64,000 nt of DNA from Sphingobacterium sp. lm-10 (GTDB lineage: Bacteria > Bacteroidota > Bacteroidia > Sphingobacteriales > Sphingobacteriaceae). Location: positions 930,001-994,000 of the forward strand of contig NZ_JAMJWC010000002.1 of assembly GCF_023554555.1 (NCBI RefSeq), in the 5' to 3' direction. The notes beneath the pieces are model-generated. The model did not search any database. It was given only the letters and a program-made list of their open reading frames with translations, and was not told the DNA's origin. How positions within the stretch are numbered: position 1 is the first letter of the stretch; each line of letters begins with the position of its first letter. The translations under genes were made by a program, and so were the position numbers. This document shows, one piece after another, positions 7,893 through 17,517 of the stretch.

Positions 7893-9335
7893 ATGGAAAA
7901 TACCTTGTTAACAAATTATATGTCTACGGATTCCGTCTATGACGAAATGCTGGGCACTGAAGTCCGCAAACACTACCAGACTTTTGTGCAGTCTTTCCTT
8001 AAGCTCCATGATAATGATGTGAAGAAACGGGAAGATATGGCCAAAAGCCTGTTCATGAAACAAGGCATTACCTTTACGGTGTACAGTGAAGGTGAGGGCG
8101 TGGAGAAAATATTCCCATTCGATATGATCCCCCGTATTATCCCTTCGGATGAATGGAGTCACATTGAAAAAGGGGTGAAGCAACGCCTTACTGCCCTCAA
8201 CGTATTTCTTAAAGACATCTATTCCCAGCAATTCATCATTAAAGATGGCATTATGCCAGCCTCATTGATCTATTCCTGTACGAATTTCCTGCGGGAGATG
8301 GTCAATGTAGAAGTGCCGTTTGACATTTATTCGCACATCAGTGGTATAGACCTCATCCGTGACCACGACGGGTCTTACTACGTGTTGGAAGACAACTTAC
8401 GCACGCCATCGGGAGTCAGCTACATGCTCGAAAACAGGAGTATGAGCTCGCGGATTTTTCCCAAGATACTGCCAGAAAACAAGGTGCGTCAAGTAAATAA
8501 CTACCCCAACATTTTGATGAACAACCTATTAGCGATCGGTAGCAAACTGAGTTCAAAACCTAAGGTTGTCTTGCTGACACCGGGGATGTACAACTCTGCG
8601 TATTTTGAGCACGTTACGCTGGCCAACCTCATGGGAATCGAACTGGTTGAGGGGAGAGATCTCCTGGTGCAAAATCATTCTGTGTTTATGAAGACCACCA
8701 AAGGGCTCAAACGAATCGATGTAATCTACCGTCGTATCGATGATGAATTTATTGATCCGCTTGTGTTCCGACAAGAAAGCATACTTGGTGTCCCGGGGCT
8801 TTACCATGCCTACCGCAAAGGAAATGTGGCCATTGTCAATGCTATGGGCAACGGTGTCGGCGATGACAAGGCAGTCTATGCGTACGTGCCGGATATGATC
8901 CGCTATTACATGAATGAAGAACCCATACTCAAAAACGTTCCTACCTATCGCATGGAAAACGACGACGAACGCAAGTACACCATCGAAAACATGCATAACA
9001 TGGTCGTCAAGAAAACCAACGAAAGTGGCGGCTATGGTATGATTATTGGGAACGCGGCCACCGACAGGGAAATTGCGGAGTATGTCGTGCAGATTGAAAA
9101 AAATCCGCGGCAATTCATTTCTCAACCGATCATCAGTTTGTCGTCCACCCCATGTTATATAGATGGCAAGCTGCAGCCAAGACGCGTGGACCTTCGCCCC
9201 TTTGCCTTGTACGGACCGGAGGGTATAGAGATTGTGCCTGGTGGCCTGACCAGAGTAGCGCTGAAAGAAGGGTCTCTCATCGTTAACTCTTCGCAAGGCG
9301 GAGGTAGCAAAGACACCTGGATCGTTGAAGTCTAA
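7893..9335 (+). CDS. Circularly permuted ATP-grasp protein (CP_ATPgrasp_2 type)
   Basis: The 480-residue enzyme is of the ATP-grasp amidoligase type that joins a carboxylate to an amine through an acyl phosphate. Family hallmarks are visible: YVLEDNLRTPSGVSYMLENR in the first third, then ESGGYGMIIG and the C-terminal RRVDLRPFALYG and GGLTRVALKEGS segments. It is the first gene of a three-gene operon with an alpha-E protein and a transglutaminase-like protein, an association already noted in comparative genomics and predicted to act in peptide ligation or tagging. No substrate is established. It lacks a signal peptide. Confidence 0.92.
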   Translation: MENTLLTNYMSTDSVYDEMLGTEVRKHYQTFVQSFLKLHDNDVKKREDMAKSLFMKQGITFTVYSEGEGVEKIFPFDMIPRIIPSDEWSHIEKGVKQRLTALNVFLKDIYSQQFIIKDGIMPASLIYSCTNFLREMVNVEVPFDIYSHISGIDLIRDHDGSYYVLEDNLRTPSGVSYMLENRSMSSRIFPKILPENKVRQVNNYPNILMNNLLAIGSKLSSKPKVVLLTPGMYNSAYFEHVTLANLMGIELVEGRDLLVQNHSVFMKTTKGLKRIDVIYRRIDDEFIDPLVFRQESILGVPGLYHAYRKGNVAIVNAMGNGVGDDKAVYAYVPDMIRYYMNEEPILKNVPTYRMENDDERKYTIENMHNMVVKKTNESGGYGMIIGNAATDREIAEYVVQIEKNPRQFISQPIISLSSTPCYIDGKLQPRRVDLRPFALYGPEGIEIVPGGLTRVALKEGSLIVNSSQGGGSKDTWIVEV

Positions 9336-9359
9336 TCATAACACTCAAACCACAACAAC

Positions 9360-10280
9360 ATGCTAAGTAGAGTAGCTGAAAACATATTTTGGATGAGTCG
9401 GTATATGGAGCGAACGAACATTATGTTACGTTATCTTAAGTACCGGTACATGGCATTTCAAGACGGTTTGTCCAATATACAAAGTGAAGAAATCGTTCAA
9501 AAATACAATATTAAGATCTCGAAAGACTACACGATAGATGAGGTACTCTCCAAATTATTGTTAGACATAGAGCTGCCGAGTTCAGTCTTTAACAATATAT
9601 TTAAGGCACGCGAAAATGCCAGAAGTGCCCAGGACAATATCAATAGGGAGCTTTGGCAGAGCCTTAACGACTTGTATCATCAAATCCGCAATCCACAGCT
9701 ACTGCAAGAAATATCCTACGATCCCTATTCTGTGATCGATGAACTCATTAAGAGGTGCATGCATTATTACGGCATCATCAACAATTCGGTAAGCCGATCG
9801 GAGGGTTTTTATTTCCTAAATCTAGGCAAATTTGTCGAACGCGGTTTGCAATGCATTCAGCTGATGAAAGAAGAGCTGATTTTACTCGACAATGGAGAAC
9901 AAGAAAATCTACGTTGGCGTTATTTTTTGATGTCGTTCAATGGGTATGAGTTGTATTTGAGCAAGCATTTCGGTCGCTTAGACACCGAAAAGATTCTGGA
10001 ACAAATGCTGTACGCTGACAACTACCCCAACTCCCTGATATACTGTTGGCATGAAATTGCTCATCATGCGGAGCACTTGTATGGAGAAGGTTCCAATGAG
10101 ACGGCCGTCAACTTGTCTTTTGTGATCGGAAAGTCCTATTCGAATATCAAATATTCGAAATTGAATGGTAGTACAGACGGCAAATGTGCTTTTTTAAATG
10201 CCATAGAACAAAATTTTTATTCCTTAGTTGAAGTTTTAAATAAATACTGTTTTGGGCTCAATGCCGAATCCCATTCTTAA
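9360..10280 (+). CDS. Alpha-E domain protein
   Basis: The 306-residue, almost all-helical protein begins with the family signature LSRVAENIFWMSRYMERT (residues 2-19) and carries conserved Glu and Arg along its helices, which give the family its name. It has no known catalytic motif. Alpha-E proteins occur nearly always beside a permuted ATP-grasp protein, sometimes fused to it. It starts 24 nt after the ATP-grasp stop and is followed 20 nt later by the transglutaminase gene, so it is in the middle of one operon. A partner or substrate-carrier role for the ATP-grasp enzyme is inference. Confidence 0.9.
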   Translation: MLSRVAENIFWMSRYMERTNIMLRYLKYRYMAFQDGLSNIQSEEIVQKYNIKISKDYTIDEVLSKLLLDIELPSSVFNNIFKARENARSAQDNINRELWQSLNDLYHQIRNPQLLQEISYDPYSVIDELIKRCMHYYGIINNSVSRSEGFYFLNLGKFVERGLQCIQLMKEELILLDNGEQENLRWRYFLMSFNGYELYLSKHFGRLDTEKILEQMLYADNYPNSLIYCWHEIAHHAEHLYGEGSNETAVNLSFVIGKSYSNIKYSKLNGSTDGKCAFLNAIEQNFYSLVEVLNKYCFGLNAESHS

Positions 10281-10300
10281 TCTTAATAACACCACATTTT

Positions 10301-11317
10301 ATGTTTAAGTATAGCATATCTCATACCACCAAATACCAGTACGACAGCAATGTCGGGAATAGTGCCAACCAGATCATTCTATTTCCCATATCTGGAGAAA
10401 ACCAAACCATACTGGAACAAAATTTAATCATTTCGCCATTAGTCAATGTCGACTACTTCAACGATTATTTCCAAAATAGGATCGGCGTATTTACCGTGGT
10501 GGAGCCCCACAGAGAATTGGTGATCCTCTCCGAGTTGAAAGTAGAAACCAAAAACACACCTTTCCCGAATGTACAGATTTCCGTGGCGGAGCAATGGGAA
10601 GACCTGCACAAAAAAATCGGACAGTTTCCGTATATGGACTTCAACCAAACGGAAAAATTTGAGCACCGGGCGGACGTCGAGGAAGTATTGAAAACAATAC
10701 TATCATCCGATACACCGATTATCGATGCAGTAAGCGCTATTTCCACCTATATCAATCAGAATTTTCGTTATGAGAGAGGTGTTACCACCGTCGAGACCGG
10801 TGTAGACGAGCTATGGGAAAATAAGGCGGGTGTCTGTCAGGATTTTGCGCACATGATGATCACGATGCTTCGTCTGTCTCGCATTCCGGCGCGCTATGTA
10901 TCCGGCTATATCTGCCCAAGCCTGGACCACCAGATGCGCGGCGAGGGTGCTACGCATGCTTGGGTGGAGGTTTACATTCCGACATACGGTTGGTTTGGCA
11001 ATGATCCGACCAACGACTGCTGGGTAGATAATAGGCATGTACAAATTGCCGTAGGAAGGGATTTTAGGGATTGTACGCCGGTAAAAGGCACTTATGAAGG
11101 TACGTCGCATCACAACTTGTTTGTGTCAGTTCTGATAACGGGCGGCGACGGATCGCAATCCGGCTTGGAGTCGGCCAATGTCCATGAGATAGCCAGTATA
11201 GACAAAAATACGGCAAACAAAGTGAAAGTCGTGGAAGACAAGCGAGCAGGCAACGCTCAATCGGTCAATTCCTATCAGCAATACATCATGCAACAACAAC
11301 AGCAGCAACAGCAATAA
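10301..11317 (+). CDS. Transglutaminase-like protein with polyglutamine C-terminus
   Basis: The 338-residue protein has a beta-rich N-terminal domain (about 1-120, Transglut_N type) and a papain-fold transglutaminase core with Cys179 (AGVCQDF), His219 (GATHAWVEVY) and Asp235 (GNDPTND), so the triad is intact. Such bacterial proteins can act as peptidases or as amide-forming enzymes. The extreme C-terminus is a low-complexity tail with eight consecutive Gln (YIMQQQQQQQQ), encoded by mixed CAA and CAG codons. It is the last gene of the ATP-grasp/alpha-E operon. No signal peptide is seen. Confidence 0.92.
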   Translation: MFKYSISHTTKYQYDSNVGNSANQIILFPISGENQTILEQNLIISPLVNVDYFNDYFQNRIGVFTVVEPHRELVILSELKVETKNTPFPNVQISVAEQWEDLHKKIGQFPYMDFNQTEKFEHRADVEEVLKTILSSDTPIIDAVSAISTYINQNFRYERGVTTVETGVDELWENKAGVCQDFAHMMITMLRLSRIPARYVSGYICPSLDHQMRGEGATHAWVEVYIPTYGWFGNDPTNDCWVDNRHVQIAVGRDFRDCTPVKGTYEGTSHHNLFVSVLITGGDGSQSGLESANVHEIASIDKNTANKVKVVEDKRAGNAQSVNSYQQYIMQQQQQQQQ

Positions 11318-11417
11318 TTACATAAAATAGCAAGTCTTTAGTCTTTTTTTTTGGCCTCACGCTGAATTTACGAGTTCTGGGTTTTATGTTGAAACAATAC
11401 AGTATCCCTCACCGGTT

Positions 11418-14400
11418 TTAACTATCTTTCTGTTTGTCTTTTTTCTTCTTTCCCTTTTCTTCGAGTTCGTCTAATTTTTCTTTTCCATACGCCAGTCTGG
11501 TAATACTAACAAATAGTACGGGCACGATGAAAATCGGAAGGAAAGTGGCAGCAGTCATCCCCCCGAATACCGTCCAGCCAATAGTTTGAGTCGAAACGGC
11601 TACCGGGCCAGAGGAAAACAGCAACGGTAGAATACCTAGTATGAAAGATATCGAAGTCATAATTATTGGGCGCAGACGTAACTTGACCGCTTCGAGTGTC
11701 GCATCGGTAAGTTCCATGCCACCATGTACACGTTCTAATGCAAACTCTACAATCAATATGGCATTTTTAGCAGATAAACCGATGATAACGAGAAGCCCCA
11801 CCTGCGCAAAAATATTATTGTCCACGTTCGGAATGAGAAACAGCGCTAATATAGATCCGAAAGCACCCAGAGGCACTGCTAGCATAACAGAGAATGGTAC
11901 CGACCAGCTTTCGTACAATGCGGCAAGTAAAAAGAATACCAATACAATACACAAGGCAAAGATTAACGCTGTTTGATTTCCTGCTTCTTCCTCTTGTAGC
12001 GATGATCCCGAAAATTCATAAGCTAGATCACTACTTAATTCTCCATTTGCCACATCTTTCAGAGCATTGATCGCATCGCCCGAGCTGTAATTGCTTGCCG
12101 CATCACCCATGACTTCAATAGACTGATAGATGTTGAAATGGTTGATGATAGCGGGAGATTCGGCCAGCTCATACGATATCAATTCCGATAGCGGTACTGG
12201 ATTTCCGTAAGCATTATCAATATATAGGCCTTTGATATGTTCGATATCCATGCGGTACATAGAATCTGCTTGCGTCACTACTCTGAAATTTCGTCCAAAT
12301 AAGGTAAAGTCGTTTACATAGGTGCTACCAAAAAAACTGGATAGATTGTTATAAATACTATTGATGGGTACGCGCATCGCCGCGGCTTGATCTCGGTCGA
12401 CCTTGATTCTATAATTCGGCATGTCTGTGGTGAATAGGGTGTAGGCGGCTCCTATTTCGTCACGTTCATTGACATGGGCAATGTATTCTTCTCCTTGTTC
12501 CTCAAAGTCCTTGATGTCAATATTTCGACGGTTCTGCAGATGCACGCTGAAACCACCGGTAGATCCCATCCCGGGGATTGGGGGAGGAGTTGCCACCATT
12601 ACCTCGGCTTTCTTGTAATCGCTGAATAGGGCATTAATTTGATCTATTATTTCGGCGCTGCTTCGTGAACGATCTTCCCACTCCTTTAATGCAACAAAAA
12701 CAGAACCTACGTTAGGTTGTATTGATTGGTTGAGGTTGTTTCTCCCCGATATGGTTGTAAAGTATTTGAGTTCTGGAACTTCATCCTTGATACGGTCATA
12801 CATATCGCTAAGCACCTCATCGGTGCGGGCACTGGAAGCACCATGAGGAAGCGTAATACCGATCATAAATAATCCGATATCCTCCTCTGGAATGAAACCA
12901 GTGGGTGTCCTAAAAAACAAGAAGGCTGTACCACCTAAGATGATAACTAGACTGATGATCACGAGAACTTTCTTCTTTATGGCGGTTTGTACGCCGTTGG
13001 CGTATTTTTCGGTGACCTTATCCAGCCGTTTGTTGAATCGATAGAAGAATTTATTTAGGCCTTTAGCATCTTTGGTAATCTTTGTGGGTTTGAGCAGGAT
13101 GGAGCATAATGCCGGCGTGAGCGTGAGGGCAATGACGGTGGAAAGTACTACTGCTACGGCTATGGTGGTTGAAAATTGTACATAAAGTTGACCGACCATA
13201 CCGGGAATAAAACCAACTGGTACAAACACTGCGGTTAGTACCAGGCATATCGCTATGAGGGGCGCTGTAATGTCTTTCATGCCCTTTTTTGTCGCCTTTT
13301 TAGCACTAATGTCCTCGTCGTCAATATATTTTTGTACTGCCTCCACCACAACGATCGCATCGTCTACCACAATTCCGATAGCTAAAATTAACGCGAGCAT
13401 CGTTAAATTATTAATGGATAAGTCAAACATGGTGAAAGCTGTGAAAGAAGCTACAATAGATACAGGAATGGTCAATACAGGAATTAAGGTAGACCTCCAG
13501 TTTTGAAGAAAAAAGAAGACAACCGCCGATACCAATAATAAGGCAAGGATCATAGTTCGGAAAACCGATTCTACCGATTCATGTACCGCAGATACTGTCT
13601 CGTAGTTGATGACATAATCGACTCCTGGGGGAAAGTTTCTTTTTAAATCCGTCAATGCTTTATGGATACCCTCTTCCGTTTCTACGGCATTGCCGCCCGG
13701 CAATTGGTTGACCGCCATACCGGAGGACACCTCGCCATTTAGCCTAGCAAAGGTGTCGTAGGTAAACTGCCCGAGCTCTACCCTGGCTACATCTTTCAGG
13801 TATACAATAGACCCGTCTTCGTTCGTCTTGACCACGACCTGTTCAAAATCTTCTACTTCGCTCAGATTGCTGTCGGTGATCACTGGATATTCCAGCACCT
13901 GCGATTCCGGTTGCGGTCGTGCACCCACGCGCCCACCGAACTCGTAAATTCTGATCCCTGATGGCATTTTCTACATCCTGTGGCGTGAGTGAGAGGCTGG
14001 AGAGTTTGCTAGCATCCAGCCAAATTCGCATGGAGAATTCCTGGCCGAATATCAATACATCACCCACACCCTCCACGCGTTGAATAGCATCACGCAAGTA
14101 GATGTTAGCATAGTTAGATAGAAAATTGACATCTCGTGTATCGTTGGGAGAAATCAGCGAGATCATCATAAGAATGTCTTGGCTAGCCGTTCGTGTAGTG
14201 ATGCCCAGCTGTCGGACAGCTTCTGGAAGAATGGGTTCGGCGATGCTTACCCGGTTTTGCACTTCAACGGTGGCAATATCCACATCAGTCCCTACCTCGA
14301 AGGTGACGGTGATTAAGCAATTGCCATCGGCCGTACTGTTGGACTGCATGTAGATCATGCCGGGTACACCATTGATTTCCGCTTCCAGCGGTGTGGTCAC

Positions 14401-14586
14401 CGTTTCCTCCACTGTCTTCGCATCGGCCCCAGTAAAGGAAGCCTGTACCGTCACCGTGGGTGGTGCTACATCTGGATACTGGCTAATAGGAAGACTCACC
14501 AGTGCTATGACGCCGACGATGCACAGGAGAATAGATATAACCATTGCCGTAACCGGCCTGCGGATAAAAACTTTGGAAACTATCAT
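11418..14586 (-). pseudogene. RND (HAE1 family) efflux pump, frameshifted second copy
   Basis: This is an AcrB-like proton-driven inner-membrane transporter split by a frameshift. The N-terminal piece (14586 down to about 13938) reads correctly to AIRDQNLRV and then changes frame. The rest (to 11418) continues in another frame with GGRVGARPQ. The intact paralogue at 17518-20688 has RVPGG here. The observed bases fit loss of 2 nt inside the Pro codon at about 13938. Proton-relay residues are otherwise present (GIVVDDAIV in TM4, LSAKNAILIVEFA in TM10). It is the last gene of the second efflux operon. A sequencing error is possible; if the deletion is real the pump is dead. Confidence 0.85.
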
Positions 14587-14598
14587 AAACTAAAGCGA

Positions 14599-15702
14599 TT
14601 ATTTTTCCTCGACACGGAGCTTAGCACCATCAGATAGATTACGAACGCCCTCTGTCACCACCTTCTGGTCTCGCTCGAGTCCGGATTTGATTACTACTTT
14701 ACCATCAAAGCGGGTACCTGCTTCCACTTCTTTGAATGCTGCAGTATCACTATCGGTTGCTACGAAAACATGGTATTTTCCCAACTCGCTAACCAATGCT
14801 TTTTGAGGAATCACAAGTTTTTTTTCTTCACTTTCTACTAAAGTAAGTTTGAGATTCATCCCCGCGCGCAGTCGATGTTCCGGGTTTTTAAATAGTGCTC
14901 GTACCCGGATAGTTCCAGTCGAGCGATCTACTTCCCGATCTATCAGGTATATTTTGCCGCCGTGTTCGTATGTGCCAGATTTTGGTAACTCAATCTGGAT
15001 GTTGTCTGATGACTCCTTTTTCTTCAGATCCAAGAGTAAGTCTATATAGCGTTCATTTGCCTGGAACTCTACTGTTATTGGATCAACCGTAGATAGTATA
15101 TTTAGCGTGGTGGTTCCAGCAGTAACATGGCTTCCCTGTCGGACTCTAGATACGCCAACAATGCCTGAATAAGGGGCATATATGATTGATCTATTGAAAT
15201 CCGTTTTGGCCGTCTTTAACGAGGCTCTTGAATTTTTAATAGCCGCAGACCGGTTTTCGAGGTCGGTGCGTGTATAATCAAGTGTTTGAAGTGCAATTGC
15301 ATTATCTTTTGCCAATTCTTCATACCGATCTAGGTCCTTGCGGGTACGGGCATATTCTGCTTCTGCGTTCTGCAAGTTGGCCTCTGCTTGCTCTACTGCA
15401 GCCGAATATCTGATATCATCAATTTCGTAAAGTTTTTGCCCTTTGCGGACATAGTCTCCATCGGCCACAAAGATTTTTCTGACAAAACCGGAAACTTCTG
15501 CATAAAGTTCCGTTTCCTCGAGCGGTACTACATAGGCCGGATATTGCTGGCGATCAGTAATCATTTCCTCCTCTACCGTATACACTGTGACCGGTTTCCC
15601 GGAGTCTTCTTCCGATTTGCTATCAGCGTCATTGCTACAGGCATATTGACTCAAAGACAGCGAGAGCCCAAATAAGATATAGATCCATTTTATTTTATTC
15701 AT
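14599..15702 (-). CDS. RND efflux periplasmic adaptor (membrane fusion protein), lipoprotein
   Basis: This adaptor links an RND pump to an outer-membrane channel. The ATG at 15702 is chosen because GAGGA lies just before it and it begins a lipoprotein signal (MNKIKWIYILFGLSLSLSQY followed by ACS, Cys as anchor). A longer frame to 15786 would run into the upstream gene. The domain order is biotinyl/lipoyl half (VSGFVRKIFVADGDYVRKGQ), coiled-coil hairpin (EQAEANLQNAEAEYARTRKD), second lipoyl half (IYAPYSGIVGVSRVRQGSHV), and a beta-barrel ending in the membrane-proximal domain. The pump gene downstream is frameshifted. Confidence 0.92.
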   Translation of the reverse strand: MNKIKWIYILFGLSLSLSQYACSNDADSKSEEDSGKPVTVYTVEEEMITDRQQYPAYVVPLEETELYAEVSGFVRKIFVADGDYVRKGQKLYEIDDIRYSAAVEQAEANLQNAEAEYARTRKDLDRYEELAKDNAIALQTLDYTRTDLENRSAAIKNSRASLKTAKTDFNRSIIYAPYSGIVGVSRVRQGSHVTAGTTTLNILSTVDPITVEFQANERYIDLLLDLKKKESSDNIQIELPKSGTYEHGGKIYLIDREVDRSTGTIRVRALFKNPEHRLRAGMNLKLTLVESEEKKLVIPQKALVSELGKYHVFVATDSDTAAFKEVEAGTRFDGKVVIKSGLERDQKVVTEGVRNLSDGAKLRVEEK

Positions 15703-15715
15703 AGTTCCTCTTTTA

Positions 15716-17044
15716 TTAATTGACCCGAATAGTCCCTTTTGCTTTTTGTATATCCACTTTGCTTGCCAAAACAGCGTAAAGCGCATGAAGATAATTGATC
15801 TGGCTAGTGCGAAGATCTGTTTCTGCGACCATGAGGTCTAGATAGGTTTTTAATCCTTGATGGTACTGCAATCGGATAGTTTTATATACTCTCTCGGATA
15901 AAGTGACATTTTCTCGGTGGCTTTTCCAGTCAGCCATGTTCGCGATATAACTCGCCATTGCTGCGGAGTACTCTACGGTAATTCGGTTTTTCAGGTCAAC
16001 CAAATGCCAATCTATTTGTTGCTCAATCATCTCCGATCTTCGGATCTCGGCCTTGCGTCTAAATCCCGTAAATACGGGTATGCCGAGCGTTATTCCGATG
16101 CTGGAATTGGGTATGCCCTCATTAAACAAGTTTTGGAATCGTTCGCTGAAAAACATCAATTGATAGTTGGCGTGCGCACCGATTTCCGGTAGGAATTGCC
16201 ATTTCTTAAACTGTGTGTTTATGGTTTGCAACTCCTTTTGATTTTTCAACTGTCGGTATTCAATACGTTCCGCCTCAGCCCATCCATCTGTGGTGTCTAA
16301 GAGGATGGATGCGTCTAAATTAACCTCATGACTGGAAAAGTCCAGCGGTTGTGAGGATGGTAGATCCAATAGTTGTTTCAGATAATCATATTTATACCGC
16401 TTTATTTCTTCTGAACGCTTCAACTCGGCTTTTACGTTGTTCAAAGCAATCTGTGCCCGATCGTGATCAGTATGATCGACTATGCCCACTTTGTACCGTG
16501 CGTAGGTTTCATCAAATTGGCGTTGAATGCGCTGGAGATTTTCTTGAATAATTTTAATTTCTTCTTCCGTGGTAAGAATGTCGAAGTAGGCTTTGCTTAC
16601 ATCAACAACTGCCTCTATCTTTTCGTACTCTACTTGCTGTTTATACCCTTCTCGCACATGTTTTGATGCTCTCGAGGCGCGCATCAGATCAGGAGTCAGT
16701 ATAGCTTGCTTTGCTTGTACCCCTATGTTACTGGTATTTCGTTGTCCCATCTGGATCAGTTCGTCATTAATGACGGTAGCGGGTATGTTTAGAAAGTGAT
16801 CCAAATCACCAAAAGCATGAATCTGAGGATAGTATCCTGAAAGGCTGGCTGTGATCTCCTCTTCTCCGATATCTTCTCCAATAAGAGCTGAGCGAACAGT
16901 TAAGCGATGTTTCAATGCGTAGTCTATGAGTTCATCCAGCGAAGGAGTGGTTGAAAGCTTGTCTTGGGCCCAAGATTGGGTATGAAACAAGCCGCAAAAT
17001 ACCAGCATTCCGATAAATCGGATGTTTGTCTTTTTTAAACTCAT
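15716..17044 (-). CDS. TolC-family outer membrane efflux protein, second copy
   Basis: The 442-residue protein begins with a signal peptide (ending QSWAQ) and contains the two TolC-type repeats of long helices (for example EEEIKIIQENLQRIQRQFDE and LYAVLASKVDIQKAKG). It would form the trimeric outer-membrane channel of the tripartite pump. It is the first gene of the second efflux operon, followed by the adaptor after 13 nt. The protein is strongly similar in layout and motifs to the product at 21829-23157 (both share MGQRNTSN and the following alpha-helix), which supports an operon duplication. Confidence 0.93.
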   Translation of the reverse strand: MSLKKTNIRFIGMLVFCGLFHTQSWAQDKLSTTPSLDELIDYALKHRLTVRSALIGEDIGEEEITASLSGYYPQIHAFGDLDHFLNIPATVINDELIQMGQRNTSNIGVQAKQAILTPDLMRASRASKHVREGYKQQVEYEKIEAVVDVSKAYFDILTTEEEIKIIQENLQRIQRQFDETYARYKVGIVDHTDHDRAQIALNNVKAELKRSEEIKRYKYDYLKQLLDLPSSQPLDFSSHEVNLDASILLDTTDGWAEAERIEYRQLKNQKELQTINTQFKKWQFLPEIGAHANYQLMFFSERFQNLFNEGIPNSSIGITLGIPVFTGFRRKAEIRRSEMIEQQIDWHLVDLKNRITVEYSAAMASYIANMADWKSHRENVTLSERVYKTIRLQYHQGLKTYLDLMVAETDLRTSQINYLHALYAVLASKVDIQKAKGTIRVN

Positions 17045-17442
17045 TTATTTTATAGGTTAATCCCTTAAGTTGATTTTCTCTTTATTTAAAAAATAAACTT
17101 GTAAATTACAGTTCTTGTCCTGTGTTTTTTTGGTTGAAAGGTGTGTGCAGGTAATTAATATAAACGAAATGACTTCTGTGCTCATGTTGGCCTGTTGATC
17201 CATCAAATATTGTAGTTGCTATTATTTCTATGCGTAAATTATATTTTTGCTTAAAAATAGACATCACCTGTTAAAATAATTTTTATGGAAAATTGTTTTA
17301 CTTATTGTGTCATGTAGTGTGTAAATATTTTACGGATTATTGTAAATCCGATATTATTAACAATAGATGCCGCTATATAGAATATAAAATTTCGGAAAAC
17401 CTTACCGTGGAGATAAGATTATGGATTGGATTAAGCCCACAT
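17045..17442. other. Intergenic region between the two efflux operons
   Basis: This AT-rich stretch of about 400 bp must carry the promoter of the second efflux operon. I saw no clean TAnnTTTG box correctly placed on the minus strand, and no regulator gene. A 67-residue plus-strand frame at 17293-17496 runs through the adjacent terminator and has no recognisable features, so I do not call it. Confidence 0.5.
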
Positions 17443-17492
17443 AAAAAAGCTAGGTATGGATTCTTACTGAAAGTAGTGAACCTATACCTAGC
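17443..17492 (-). terminator. Terminator of the first (intact) efflux operon
   Basis: On the minus strand GCTAGGTATAGGTTC (17492-17478) pairs with GAATCCATACCTAGC (17463-17449) around a 14-nt loop, followed by six T. It lies 25 nt after the stop of the intact pump gene and marks the boundary between the two operons. Confidence 0.8.
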
Positions 17493-17517
17493 CTAACTTT
17501 TACGTTTGGAGTAAAAT

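Noticed and set aside
8553..9296. 247-codon minus-strand frame
   Set aside because: It lies wholly antisense to the ATP-grasp gene, whose protein is clearly conserved, and has no recognisable domain.
11418..13967. Two separate pump genes instead of one broken gene
   Set aside because: The downstream piece would start at an ATG from the wrong frame of the conserved segment; the two pieces join exactly at one 2-nt gap.
17293..17496. 67-codon plus-strand frame between the efflux operons
   Set aside because: It runs through the terminator hairpin, has AT-driven composition and no ribosome site.
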